Below, piece after piece: positions 27,059 through 35,527 of a DNA stretch of 64,000 nt. The notes below the pieces were generated by a model that saw only the letters and a program-made list of their open reading frames with translations, did not search any database and had not been told where the DNA came from. A program made the position numbers and the translations under genes. Each line of letters starts with the position of its first letter. Within the stretch, counting starts at the first letter, position 1. This DNA is from Corynebacterium hansenii (GTDB lineage Bacteria; Actinomycetota; Actinomycetes; Mycobacteriales; Mycobacteriaceae). The stretch covers positions 124,001 through 188,000 of the forward strand of contig NZ_CP047211.1 of assembly GCF_030408795.1 (NCBI RefSeq), written 5' to 3'.

Positions 27059-28225
27059 ATGTCGACGGATACCGACAACGTCATCGCCTTCCCCGGCGTG
27101 CGCGTGGCCGCCGAACCGGCCACGCTGATCATCGGTGCCGTTTTGGAGGAGGAACCGCAGGTCGTGCACCGGCAGTTCGGAATCAACGACCGGCTGACGC
27201 TGCGGGAACTGTCCGAGGCGCTGCGCATCATGTTCGGCTGGCCCGGCGAGTCCGCGCCGACGAAGTTCACGTTGGACGGGACCTCGGGGCTCGGGGAGGG
27301 CGCCGGAGTGCGGGGGATGAACGGCCGGGGCGTCAGCGGCGCCGGATTCGACGCCGGCATGACCGTCAACGTGCCGTTGGACACCGTCATCGGCGACGTG
27401 CTGCAGGACGTCGGCGACACGCTGACCTGGCATTGGGGGTTGTGGGACCACAGGCTGGACGTGCGAGAGGCGTTCGCGCGCGACGAGGCCACCCCGAATG
27501 CGCTGTGCATCGGCGGGTCGGGGACGATCGACGGCCTGTGGCGCGGCGGGCGCCAAGCGCATGCCGCGGAGGGGCGCGGTTCCGGTGGCGACGCCGTGGG
27601 TTCGGACGGTTCAGGCGGTTCGGCCCGTGAAGACGCCCGCGGGGGCTCCGGACGTGCGCGTTCCGATTCGGAGAGGCGGGCGGCCGCGCGCTCCGACGAG
27701 GCGCCGCGAGCGGACGCCGATGACGAGGACGCCGCCGACGGCCCCGACATCGCGGCGATCAACGAGCTGCTGACGGGGGAGCAGTCCATACGCAACACGC
27801 TGGCCAATGCCCGCGACGATGTCGTGGATCTGATCGAGCGTTCCGGCGTCTTCGAGTTCGTGCCGCTGCTGCAGGCCCTCGACCTGCGGCGCAACCCCGG
27901 CTGCAACTGCGTCGCCGACGAGTGCGACCGCATGCGCGACCTGCCCGCCGAAGATCCCGACGACGCCGCGGGCCGCGACGCCGCGCTGGCGACGCTGCTC
28001 TGCCTGGCCGCGCTGACCGACGAGGACATCCGCCACGACGTCACGTCGCACGTCATGGATGTCCTCGGTTGGGTCGCCGACGATGGCACGCCGCTGACCG
28101 GCGAGGACGTCGAGGACCTGTGCGGCGCGACGTGGGCCGTGCTCGAAGAGGTGGGCGTGGTCGGCGAGGAGCAGGTGGGCGTCGTGGAGAAGCTCGATCT
28201 GCTGCGCGAGGCCCTGCGCCGCTGA
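27059..28225 (+). CDS. PRiA4b ORF3-like domain protein
   Basis: Predicted 388 aa. Residues ~25-150 resemble the plasmid pRiA4b ORF-3 fold: VHRQFGINDRLTLRELSEALRIMFGW followed by a YDFGD-like element (DVGDTLTWHWGL). In this fold 'W/RR-x-TLxxLHxxI-xxFGW' is the signature. Residues ~165-230 are a Gly/Ser/Arg/Asp-rich linker. The C-terminal ~150 residues are helical with a cysteine cluster (CNCVADEC) and are unrecognised. Function is unknown; the domain occurs in bacterial and mobile-element proteins. TACGCT (27046-27051) 7 nt before the ATG marks a leaderless start. Confidence 0.75.
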   Translation: MSTDTDNVIAFPGVRVAAEPATLIIGAVLEEEPQVVHRQFGINDRLTLRELSEALRIMFGWPGESAPTKFTLDGTSGLGEGAGVRGMNGRGVSGAGFDAGMTVNVPLDTVIGDVLQDVGDTLTWHWGLWDHRLDVREAFARDEATPNALCIGGSGTIDGLWRGGRQAHAAEGRGSGGDAVGSDGSGGSAREDARGGSGRARSDSERRAAARSDEAPRADADDEDAADGPDIAAINELLTGEQSIRNTLANARDDVVDLIERSGVFEFVPLLQALDLRRNPGCNCVADECDRMRDLPAEDPDDAAGRDAALATLLCLAALTDEDIRHDVTSHVMDVLGWVADDGTPLTGEDVEDLCGATWAVLEEVGVVGEEQVGVVEKLDLLREALRR

Positions 28226-28299
28226 CCCCGCGCCGCTGACCCCGCGCGGGTCCGTTCGCGCTTCGTCCGCGCCGGGCCGGTGGCGTAGGCTTCCGTTCC

Positions 28300-28806
28300 G
28301 TGCACAAGGCCAACGACGACTCCCACGGTTTCACCCACCGCAGCGAACCCGGCGTGCGCGCCGAGAAGTCCGCGACGGCGCCGCTGTCCGACAAGCCGCG
28401 CGACGAGCACGGGCTGATGGTCCAGATGACGCGGTTCATCATCTCGGGCGTCATCGCGGCGGTCGTCGATTTCGGTTTGACCTTCATCATGCTCAACGTC
28501 GTCGGCGCGTCCGACTTCTGGGGCAAGTCGATCGGCTGGGTGTTCGGCACGATCACGGCGTACCTGATCAACGTGCGCTGGACGTTCAAGGCAAAGTCGT
28601 CGGCGAAGCAGGTCCTTGCCGTGGCGGTCCTGTACCTGATCACGTATGCGACCCAGGTGGGCATCTTCACGGTGCTCAATCCGTGGCTGGTCGAGCAGGG
28701 GTGGACGGTCAAGCTGGCCCAGTTCGGCGCCTTCGTCGTCGCCCAGGGCGTGGCCACGGTGGTGAACTTCATCGTGCAGCGAACGGTGATCTTCAGGGTG
28801 AAGTAA
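28300..28806 (+). CDS. gtrA: GtrA-family membrane protein
   Basis: Predicted 168 aa with a ~40-residue hydrophilic N-terminus, then four membrane helices (FIISGVIAAVVDFGLTFIM; WVFGTITAYLINVRWTF; VLYLITYATQVGIFTVL; FVVAQGVATVVNFIVQRTVIF), the GtrA layout. In mycobacteria the GtrA protein Rv3789 lies next to dprE1 and has been linked to arabinan synthesis. Here it is in the same locus, just upstream of glfT2. A GTG start is supported by TAGGCT (28286-28291) 8 nt before it. Confidence 0.9.
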   Translation: MHKANDDSHGFTHRSEPGVRAEKSATAPLSDKPRDEHGLMVQMTRFIISGVIAAVVDFGLTFIMLNVVGASDFWGKSIGWVFGTITAYLINVRWTFKAKSSAKQVLAVAVLYLITYATQVGIFTVLNPWLVEQGWTVKLAQFGAFVVAQGVATVVNFIVQRTVIFRVK

Positions 28807-28929
28807 AAGCCCGCTTGACGACGCCCACGTCATCCGCGCCCGAGGTGAACGCCGGGCACGCCCGGAACGGGTGAACGCGGCGGGCGCGTCCGTTAAGCGC
28901 TTTCGCGTCGGCTCGCTACCCTGGTGCCC

Positions 28930-30906
28930 GTGAACACCTCCGACGAGCCCAACGTCCCCTCCGACAACGCCGAAAACACCGCGGGCACGGCGCCCGCGGA
29001 CGGCCTTTCCGCGACGCCCGATGCCGGCGCCGCAACCACCGGAGCCGCCGCCCCCGGCGTGATCGACCCCGTCGAGGGGATGATCGTCCAGCGCGTCCTG
29101 TTCGCGCCCCCGGCCGACTGGATCGACTCGGACCTGTACTTCACCGTCAAGGGCGGCACCGGCGCGGCCGGCGGCGTGAAGCCGTCGCGCACCGGCATCG
29201 AGCTCGGCCCGTTCCAGACGGTCGCCACCGACACCTACTTCGGCCGGTTCCGCGCCTCGCAGTGGCAGCGGTGGACGACGGTGCCCGAGGTGACCATCCG
29301 CGGCCGCGCCACCGGCGACGTCCGCATCCGCGCCTACACCGAGGACATCGGCGGCCACCTGCGCCTGGAGGCCTCCCACCGCCGGGCGACTGCGGCGGAC
29401 ATCGCCACCAGTCCGGAGGCGACGGTCGAGCTGACCGTTCCGCTGGACCGTTTCGCCGACGGCGGCGCCATCCACGTCGTCGTCGACTCCGGTGAGAAGG
29501 GCGGATCCGTTTCCGACCTGCGCTACACCGTCGCCGCCGATCAGGTGCGCCGCGATCTGCCGACGGACATCGTCATCTGCTCCTACAACCGCCCCGTCGA
29601 CTGCGCGAACACCGTGGCCACGCTGGCGGAGGACCTGCCCGCGCTCGAGCGCGTCCGCACCATCCGCGTGGTGGACCAGGGCGACCAGCACCCGGAGGAC
29701 CAGGCCGAATTCCAGCGGGCACGGGAAATCCTGGGTGAGCGCCTCACCGTCGTCAAGCAGCCGAACCTGGGCGGCGCCGGCGGATTCTCGCGCGGCATGC
29801 GCGACGCCACCGCCGCCGGCGACTGCCAGATCCTGCTCACCGACGACGACATCCGCCCCGAGCCGGAGACCACCCTGCGCCTGTCGGCCCTGGCGTGCTG
29901 CGCCGCCAAGCCGATGCTGCTGGGCGCGCAGATGCTGTTCCTCTACAACCCGACGCACCTGTTCCGCACCGGCGAGGTCTACGACTGGAAGGCCCTGACC
30001 GTCCGGGAAAACGACGACCTCTACTCGAAGGCCGACGTCGACGTGCGCGAGAACCACCAGCTGCGCCGCCTCGGCGTCGACTACAACGCCTGGTGGACCT
30101 GTCTGGTGCCGTCGGAGGTCGTGGAGAAGATCGGCCTCGCGCTGCCCCTGTTCTTCCAGTACGACGACATCGACTTCGGCTACCGCGCCGCGGCCGCCGG
30201 CTACCCCACCGACACCGTTCCCGGCTCGGCCGTCTGGCACGCCGACTTCTACTGGAAGGACGTGGAAAACGCCGCCCAGTACTTCGGCCTGCGCAACGCG
30301 CTGATCGCCACCGCGATGCACGGCCCGGTGACCGCCAAGGACATGGTCGACACCGTCTCCCGCCGCATCCTGTCGAACATCGTGTCCATGCGCTACGGCC
30401 TGGCGTGGACCCAGATGGAGGCGGTCAAGGACATGCTGCGCGGCCCGTCCGTCCTGGACGAGGCGTCGCAGGGCGACTTCGCCCGCATCTCCGCCGGCCG
30501 CGCCGACTACCCGGAAACGAAGCTGCGCCCGGTGTCCGACATGCCCGCCGGGCTGTCGCCGGTGCGCCCGCCGACGCGCGAGATCGCCGGCGAGGACCGG
30601 ACGTTCGCCAAGCGCGTCGCGTACACCCAGCTGGGCAAGAAGCGGCCCGGCCCCGTGGCCGTCGCCTTCGAGGACGCGTTCTGGTGGCACATCTCCACGT
30701 TCGACGAGGTGTGGGTCACCGACGCATCGCAGACCGGCGTTCGCCGCCTGGTCCGCGACCGCGACCGCGAACTGAAGCTGCGCTCCGAGCTCATCGGCAT
30801 GATGCGCCGCCTGAGCTCCGAGTGGGACTCCATCCGGGACCAGTGGCGCGACGCCGTGCCGCGCCTGACCGGCGCGGAGAACTGGGAGAAGTTCTTCCGC
30901 GCCTAA
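28930..30906 (+). CDS. glfT2: Galactofuranosyltransferase GlfT2 (galactan polymerase)
   Basis: Predicted 658 aa, near mycobacterial GlfT2 (637). It makes alternating beta-1,5/1,6 galactofuranose bonds from UDP-Galf at the inner membrane face. After a ~45-residue disordered N-terminus come a beta-rich domain (~50-205), a GT-A domain (IVICSYNR; KQPNLGGAGGFSRG; LTDDDI near residue 305 for the metal) and the WHADFYWKD segment that holds the probable active-site base. The C-terminal part is helical. GTG 28930 rather than the in-frame GTG 28924 is chosen because TACCCT (28917-28922) then sits the usual 7 nt away. Its stop codon overlaps that of glfT1. Confidence 0.96.
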   Translation: MNTSDEPNVPSDNAENTAGTAPADGLSATPDAGAATTGAAAPGVIDPVEGMIVQRVLFAPPADWIDSDLYFTVKGGTGAAGGVKPSRTGIELGPFQTVATDTYFGRFRASQWQRWTTVPEVTIRGRATGDVRIRAYTEDIGGHLRLEASHRRATAADIATSPEATVELTVPLDRFADGGAIHVVVDSGEKGGSVSDLRYTVAADQVRRDLPTDIVICSYNRPVDCANTVATLAEDLPALERVRTIRVVDQGDQHPEDQAEFQRAREILGERLTVVKQPNLGGAGGFSRGMRDATAAGDCQILLTDDDIRPEPETTLRLSALACCAAKPMLLGAQMLFLYNPTHLFRTGEVYDWKALTVRENDDLYSKADVDVRENHQLRRLGVDYNAWWTCLVPSEVVEKIGLALPLFFQYDDIDFGYRAAAAGYPTDTVPGSAVWHADFYWKDVENAAQYFGLRNALIATAMHGPVTAKDMVDTVSRRILSNIVSMRYGLAWTQMEAVKDMLRGPSVLDEASQGDFARISAGRADYPETKLRPVSDMPAGLSPVRPPTREIAGEDRTFAKRVAYTQLGKKRPGPVAVAFEDAFWWHISTFDEVWVTDASQTGVRRLVRDRDRELKLRSELIGMMRRLSSEWDSIRDQWRDAVPRLTGAENWEKFFRA

Positions 30907-31967
30907 TCGGCCTTCTTCGGGCGGAAACGCTCGAAGTTCTCGCGGCGTCCCCGGCGGTGCAGCGCCCACCAGCGCACGAAGCCGGGGACGTCGCGGCGCT
31001 GCACCAGGAAGAACCACGCGAAGCGCGCGTACTCCTGGGGCAGCAGCTTGCGCATGCCCGGCTGACTCATCAGGTAGCCGCGGTTGCGGTAGGTGAAGTA
31101 GCGCTTGAAATCGTCGGCGGGGTACTGCGTGTGCATGCGGCCGCCGAGGATCGGGTGGAACTCGTCGGTGCCCGACGGATGCAGGTACGCGGTGGTCAGG
31201 CACGTGCCGAAGCGCAGGCCGGACCGCGCGAGCCGGCGGTGGAACTCGACCTCGTCGCCGCGGATGAACAGGCGGTAGTCCGGCACGCCCAAGCGCTCCA
31301 GCGACTTCGCCGAGAACAGCGCGCCGTTGAACAGGCTGGCGATGCCCGGCAGCAGATCATGGTTCGAATCGGCGATCTGCAGGTCCTCCGGCAGGGGCAC
31401 GCCGGTGGCGGCGACCTGGTCGGCGAAGCCGGTGAACCAGACCCGGCCGTCCTCGTCCTCCACGCGGGGCAGGTTGGGGTTGGCTCCGTCGGAAAGCAGC
31501 TCGGAGCGGTTGCGGCGCCAGGTCAGCCCGCGGCGCAGGGGGAAGGCGAGCTTTTCGGGGTCCTCGATGTCGCAGACGACGGGCGAGACCTCGTCGAGGT
31601 CGTGGCGCGCGGCGCAGGCGTGCAGCTTCTCCAGCACGGTGACGTCCTCGGGGCGGCCGTCGTCGTCGGCGCACCAGATCCAGTCGGCGCCGAGCGCCAG
31701 CGCGTGCAACATGCCGTAGGCGAAGCCGCCCGCGCCGCCGAGATTCGTCTTCGACCCCAGGTAGATCGTCCGCGGGCCGCCCTCGGCCGACGCGTCGACC
31801 GACTCCACCACGGTGCGCACGCGCGCATCATCGCCGTTGTCCACGACGATGACCCACTCGGGGGCGCGCGTCTGCCCGACGAGGATCTCCAGGGAACCGG
31901 TCAGCTCCCGCAGGCGGTTGTGCGTTACGACGACGACGGCGGTGGTGGAATTCGGTCCCTCGGTCAT
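30903..31967 (-). CDS. glfT1: Galactofuranosyltransferase GlfT1 (first Galf residues)
   Basis: Predicted 354 aa GT2 enzyme that primes galactan on the decaprenyl-PP-GlcNAc-Rha acceptor. GT-A features: VVVVTHNRL, KTNLGGAGGFAYGM, WCADDDGRPE with the metal DDD, and FIRGDEVEFHRR. It has a longer C-terminal tail than the mycobacterial protein, rich in Arg/Trp. The ATG at 31967 follows GGGAAG at good spacing. It lies tail to tail with glfT2: the two stop codons share CTAA (30903-30906). The wzt gene begins 71 bp upstream on the same strand. Confidence 0.94.
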   Translation of the reverse strand: MTEGPNSTTAVVVVTHNRLRELTGSLEILVGQTRAPEWVIVVDNGDDARVRTVVESVDASAEGGPRTIYLGSKTNLGGAGGFAYGMLHALALGADWIWCADDDGRPEDVTVLEKLHACAARHDLDEVSPVVCDIEDPEKLAFPLRRGLTWRRNRSELLSDGANPNLPRVEDEDGRVWFTGFADQVAATGVPLPEDLQIADSNHDLLPGIASLFNGALFSAKSLERLGVPDYRLFIRGDEVEFHRRLARSGLRFGTCLTTAYLHPSGTDEFHPILGGRMHTQYPADDFKRYFTYRNRGYLMSQPGMRKLLPQEYARFAWFFLVQRRDVPGFVRWWALHRRGRRENFERFRPKKAD

Positions 31968-32038
31968 GGCGACATCTTCCCACACCGGCGCACCGTGGCC
32001 GCGCGAAGGGGCCGCGCGATGGGGCCGCGGCCCGCGCC

Positions 32039-32833
32039 CTACAGCGGCCGGTGGCCCCGCTCGTCGCGGATGCGGCGCACCGCGTCGGCGGCCTCCTTGC
32101 CCTCGTAGGCCTCCACGACCTCGTCGACCAGGCCCGCCTGGCGGATTTCGCCGTGGTCGATCCACAGGGCCGTGTCGCACAGCTGCGCCAGGAACTCGTT
32201 GGAGTGCGAGGCGAACACCAGCAGACCCGAACGCTCGACCAGTGCGGTGAGGCGGTCGCGGGCCTTCGCCATGAAGGCGGAGTCGACGGCGCCGATGCCT
32301 TCGTCGAGAAGCAGGATCTCCGGCTCGATGGACGTGACCACGCCGAGCGCCAGGCGCACGCGCATGCCGGTGGAGTACGTGCGCAGCGGCATGTGCAGGT
32401 AGTCGCCGAGCTCGGTGAAGTCGGCGATGTCGTCGAGCTTGTCCTTCATCTGCTGGCGGGTCTGCCCCAGGAACAGGCCGCGGATGATGATGTTCTCCAT
32501 GCCGGAGATCTCCGGGTCCATGCCCACGCCCAGGTCGAAGACCGGGGCGACGCGGCCGCGCACGTCGGCGCTGCCGCGCGTCGGCTCGTAGATGCCCGAC
32601 AGCAGCCGCAGCAGCGTGGACTTGCCGGCGCCGTTGTGGCCGACCAGGCCCACGCGGTCGCCCTCGCGCAGATGCAGGTTGATGTTCTTCAGGGCCTCGA
32701 CGACGACCACGTTGGATTCGTTGCGGCCGATCGCGCCGCCGGCGGCGCCGAGGAACGCCTTCTTCATCGACCGCGACTTCGCGTCGAAGATGGGGAAGTC
32801 GACGCAGGCGTCGTAGGTGTCGATGCTGACCAT
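32039..32833 (-). CDS. wzt: ABC transporter ATPase for galactan/lipid-linked glycan export (Wzt)
   Basis: Predicted 264 aa. Walker A GHNGAGKST at 65-73, signature YSTGMRVRLA, Walker B ILLLDEGIGAVD and H-loop ASHSN are all intact, with the long N-terminal strand region typical of polysaccharide-export ATPases. With Wzm it is expected to flip the lipid-linked galactan precursor across the membrane (mycobacterial Rv3781/Rv3783 pair). GAAGGAAGG precedes the ATG; it begins 28 bp after the wzm stop codon. Confidence 0.95.
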   Translation of the reverse strand: MVSIDTYDACVDFPIFDAKSRSMKKAFLGAAGGAIGRNESNVVVVEALKNINLHLREGDRVGLVGHNGAGKSTLLRLLSGIYEPTRGSADVRGRVAPVFDLGVGMDPEISGMENIIIRGLFLGQTRQQMKDKLDDIADFTELGDYLHMPLRTYSTGMRVRLALGVVTSIEPEILLLDEGIGAVDSAFMAKARDRLTALVERSGLLVFASHSNEFLAQLCDTALWIDHGEIRQAGLVDEVVEAYEGKEAADAVRRIRDERGHRPL

Positions 32834-32861
32834 GTTGTGCCTTCCTTCGTCCGGTCGCCGT

Positions 32862-33773
32862 CTAGACCCAGTAGCTCACGCGCGAGCGCCACTGGCGCAT
32901 GGCCAGCAGGGCGAGCAGCAGACCCGCCGCGGTGCAGCCCAGCACGATCCACCAGTGGTAGGTGGCCAGCGGCTCGCCCGTCAGCGGGGCGCGGACGATC
33001 TCGAGGTAGTGGTACAGCGGATTGAGCTCCGCGATGCGGGCGCGCTCGGCGACCGCCCCGCCCTGCTCTTCCAGCGTCTTGGTGGTCCACACGATCGGGG
33101 TCATGTAGAAGACCAGCTGGATCAGGGACTCCAGCAGCGGTGCGACGTCGCGGTAGCGCGTGGCGACGATGCCGAAGAACATGGTCACCCACACCCCGTT
33201 GACCACCAGCAGCGCCAGGGCGGGGACGGCCAGCAGGATCTCCCAGCCGAGGTCGGGGCGGAACACGACGACCAGGATCAGCCAGATGATCATGTTGTGC
33301 GCCAGGAACAGCAGCTGCCGCCACACCAGCCGGTACACGTGGACGCTCAGCGCCGAGGGCAGCTGCTTGATCAGGCCCTCGTTCTCGATGAAGACCGTCG
33401 AGCCCTCGCGGACGCAGCCGGAGATGAAGCCCCAGATGATCAGGCCCACCGTGACGTGCGGCAGGAAGTACGCCAGCTCCTGCTGGAACAGCAGCGAATA
33501 CAGCAGGCCCAGGGCGACGGCCATCGCGCCGGTGGCGATGGTGATCCACAGCGGGCCGAGCGTCGAGCGGCGGTAGCGCTGCTTGATGTCCTGCCAGCCC
33601 AGCTGCAGCCACAGCTGCCGCTGGCCGTAGCCCCGGACAAGGTCCTTCCACGCAGCCGCGACCGTGCGCGATCGGGAGCGCGGCGGCGCCGCGACATCGC
33701 CGGCGCCGGTCATGCGGGCGATGTCGGCCCGCAATCCGGTGGTCGGGTGACTCGGTTGTTCTGCATTCGTCAC
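32862..33773 (-). CDS. wzm: ABC transporter permease for galactan/lipid-linked glycan export (Wzm)
   Basis: Predicted 303 aa ABC-2 type permease. The amphipathic gate-helix region (LWLQLGWQDIKQRYRRSTLGPLW) leads into six membrane helices; FIENEGLIKQL and LNPLYHYLEIVRAPL are family motifs. It pairs with wzt downstream. The GTG at 33773 is preferred over a downstream ATG because TAGGTT (33781-33786, minus strand) ends 7 nt before it, so the first ~28 residues are probably translated. In mycobacteria glfT1 lies between the two subunits; here the order is wzm-wzt-glfT1. Confidence 0.94.
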   Translation of the reverse strand: MTNAEQPSHPTTGLRADIARMTGAGDVAAPPRSRSRTVAAAWKDLVRGYGQRQLWLQLGWQDIKQRYRRSTLGPLWITIATGAMAVALGLLYSLLFQQELAYFLPHVTVGLIIWGFISGCVREGSTVFIENEGLIKQLPSALSVHVYRLVWRQLLFLAHNMIIWLILVVVFRPDLGWEILLAVPALALLVVNGVWVTMFFGIVATRYRDVAPLLESLIQLVFYMTPIVWTTKTLEEQGGAVAERARIAELNPLYHYLEIVRAPLTGEPLATYHWWIVLGCTAAGLLLALLAMRQWRSRVSYWV

Positions 33774-33993
33774 GGAGTCCAACCTACCCGGCGGTGCACC
33801 CGTCGCCCTACCCACCGTCGTGCCGTGAGACATTTCGGGGCATACTGTTGTGCAGACAGACGTGGTTTCCCGCGGCATCGGCGGGACCCGGCTGAAACTC
33901 CGGCGGTCGCGGGCGGTATCCTGTCGCCACTGCCGCGGATGCGCGGAATCGGCGCTTGCACAGGGAACGCTTGCAAAAAGGGAAAGGGTGGTC

Positions 33994-35262
33994 ATGGCCT
34001 TCGACGTGCCCACGACCAGGGGTTATTACTCGTCCCTGTCCGACGGTTGGACGTACCTCAACGGCGGGGAACGCGCCCAGATCCCGGAGCGCGTCCTGTC
34101 TTCGATGGCCACCGCCTTCCGCGCCGCACCGAAGTCCCTGGCCGGCGAGGCCGCGTCGGGCACCCATTCCCGCGGCCGCGAGGCCGGCATCACGGCCGGG
34201 CATCAGTTCGCCGCGATGGCCCGGCGGGCTTTCGCGGACGTGGCCGGCGCCCGCGTCGAGGGAGTCGTCCTCGGCCCGTCGCGTGAGGCTCTGGTCCAGG
34301 TGCTGACGCAGGCCATGCGCCGCCGCCTGTCCCTGGGCGCCCGCATCGTCCTGACCCGCACGGGCGACCCCGTGGCGCACGTGCCCTTCCGCCGCGCGGC
34401 CGACATGTACGGCGCCCGCGTGAGCGTCGCGGAGGCCGATCTTTCCACCGGCGCCGTCCCGGCCTGGCAGTTCGAGGAGGTCGTCGACGCCGACACCCGC
34501 CTGGTGGTCGTCCCGGCCGCCGACCCGTACGTCGGTGCCGTCGCGCCGGTCGCGGAGATCGCCCGCATCGCCCATGCCCGCTCCCGGGCCATGGTGTTCG
34601 TCGATGCGACGGCGTTCGCGCCGTACCGCGTCGTGGACATGTACGACATGGGCGCCGACATCGTGCTTCTCGACGCCGCGGCGTGGGGCGGCCCGGAGGT
34701 TTCCGCGCTGGTGTTCCGCGATCCGTCGCAGCTCGACCTGCTGCAGTCGATGTCGCTGACGCCCGACGCCGGCGGCCGGCGCCGCCTGGAGGTCTTCCCG
34801 GTCGCCCCGGCGCTGCTCGGTGGCGTGCCGGAGTCCGTCCGCCACCTGGCGGACCTCGACCCCAGCGCGCGCGGCACCCGGCGCCACCGCATCGAAACCT
34901 CGATTCCGCAGGTGGGGCGCTACTTGACGACGCTGACCACGCGCCTGCTCGATGCCCTGGGCAATTTGGACCAGGTCCACATCGTCGGCGTCGACGGCGA
35001 GGGTTCGGCCGATTATGGCGTGACCGACACCGACCGGATCCCCCGCGTGAGCTTCATCGTCACCGACGTCCCGGCGTCCACCGTGGTGCGCCGCCTGCTG
35101 GACAATCGCCTGGTCACCAGCGCCGTGACCGACGGCGGGTCCGCCCTGCTCGAGGCGATGGGCGTCATGGAGGCCGGCGGCGCCGTCACCGTGGGGCTGC
35201 AGCCGTTCAACACCCCGCACGACGTGGACCAGCTGGTCCGCACCGTCGCCTCGCTGGGCTGA
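33994..35262 (+). CDS. Aminotransferase class V/cysteine desulfurase-fold protein lacking the PLP lysine
   Basis: Predicted 422 aa, same family and neighbour relation as mycobacterial Rv3778c beside Rv3777. The N-terminus (YLNGGERAQIP) and VFVDATAFAPYRVVDM match the cofactor-aspartate region of class V aminotransferases. However, the segment where the Schiff-base lysine belongs reads ADIVLLDAAAWGGPEVSALVF, with no lysine. It is therefore probably not a PLP enzyme of normal type. The role is unknown; it diverges from the wzm gene. AAAGGGAAAGGG precedes the ATG, and TATCCT (33917-33922) is a candidate -10. Confidence 0.85.
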   Translation: MAFDVPTTRGYYSSLSDGWTYLNGGERAQIPERVLSSMATAFRAAPKSLAGEAASGTHSRGREAGITAGHQFAAMARRAFADVAGARVEGVVLGPSREALVQVLTQAMRRRLSLGARIVLTRTGDPVAHVPFRRAADMYGARVSVAEADLSTGAVPAWQFEEVVDADTRLVVVPAADPYVGAVAPVAEIARIAHARSRAMVFVDATAFAPYRVVDMYDMGADIVLLDAAAWGGPEVSALVFRDPSQLDLLQSMSLTPDAGGRRRLEVFPVAPALLGGVPESVRHLADLDPSARGTRRHRIETSIPQVGRYLTTLTTRLLDALGNLDQVHIVGVDGEGSADYGVTDTDRIPRVSFIVTDVPASTVVRRLLDNRLVTSAVTDGGSALLEAMGVMEAGGAVTVGLQPFNTPHDVDQLVRTVASLG

Positions 35263-35286
35263 ACCGGCCGCGCCAAAGTCACTGCT

Positions 35287-35350
35287 AACCCACCCCGAAG
35301 GCGCAGACCCACCCGTTATGACGGGTGGGTCTGCGCCTTCGGGGTGGGTT
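35287..35350. repeat. Intergenic hairpin repeat, copy 3
   Basis: Hairpin AACCCACCCCGAAGGCGC ... loop TTATGA ... and the matching complement. Compared with copy 1, AATGCGC/GCGCATT has become AAGGCGC/GCGCCTT, a paired change. It lies between convergent genes and may end both transcripts. Confidence 0.8.
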
Positions 35351-35527
35351 TACGTCAGGGGGAGGGCGGCGTCGACTGAGAAGACGCCGAGTGCGCTTCC
35401 GCGGCGCCGGCCGTTTGGCGCCCCACACGGGCCGTCGCAAAGCGGGGGTGCTGCGGCGGGCGGAGCGCTGCGCCCGCTGAGGTGATCCCCCGGTGGACGG
35501 CGTTCGCTACCTGCCGGGGCGTGGCGG

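Noticed and set aside
28924..28929. GTG 28924 as glfT2 start
   Set aside because: It would leave only 1 nt after the TACCCT box; GTG 28930 gives the 7-nt distance seen at other genes.
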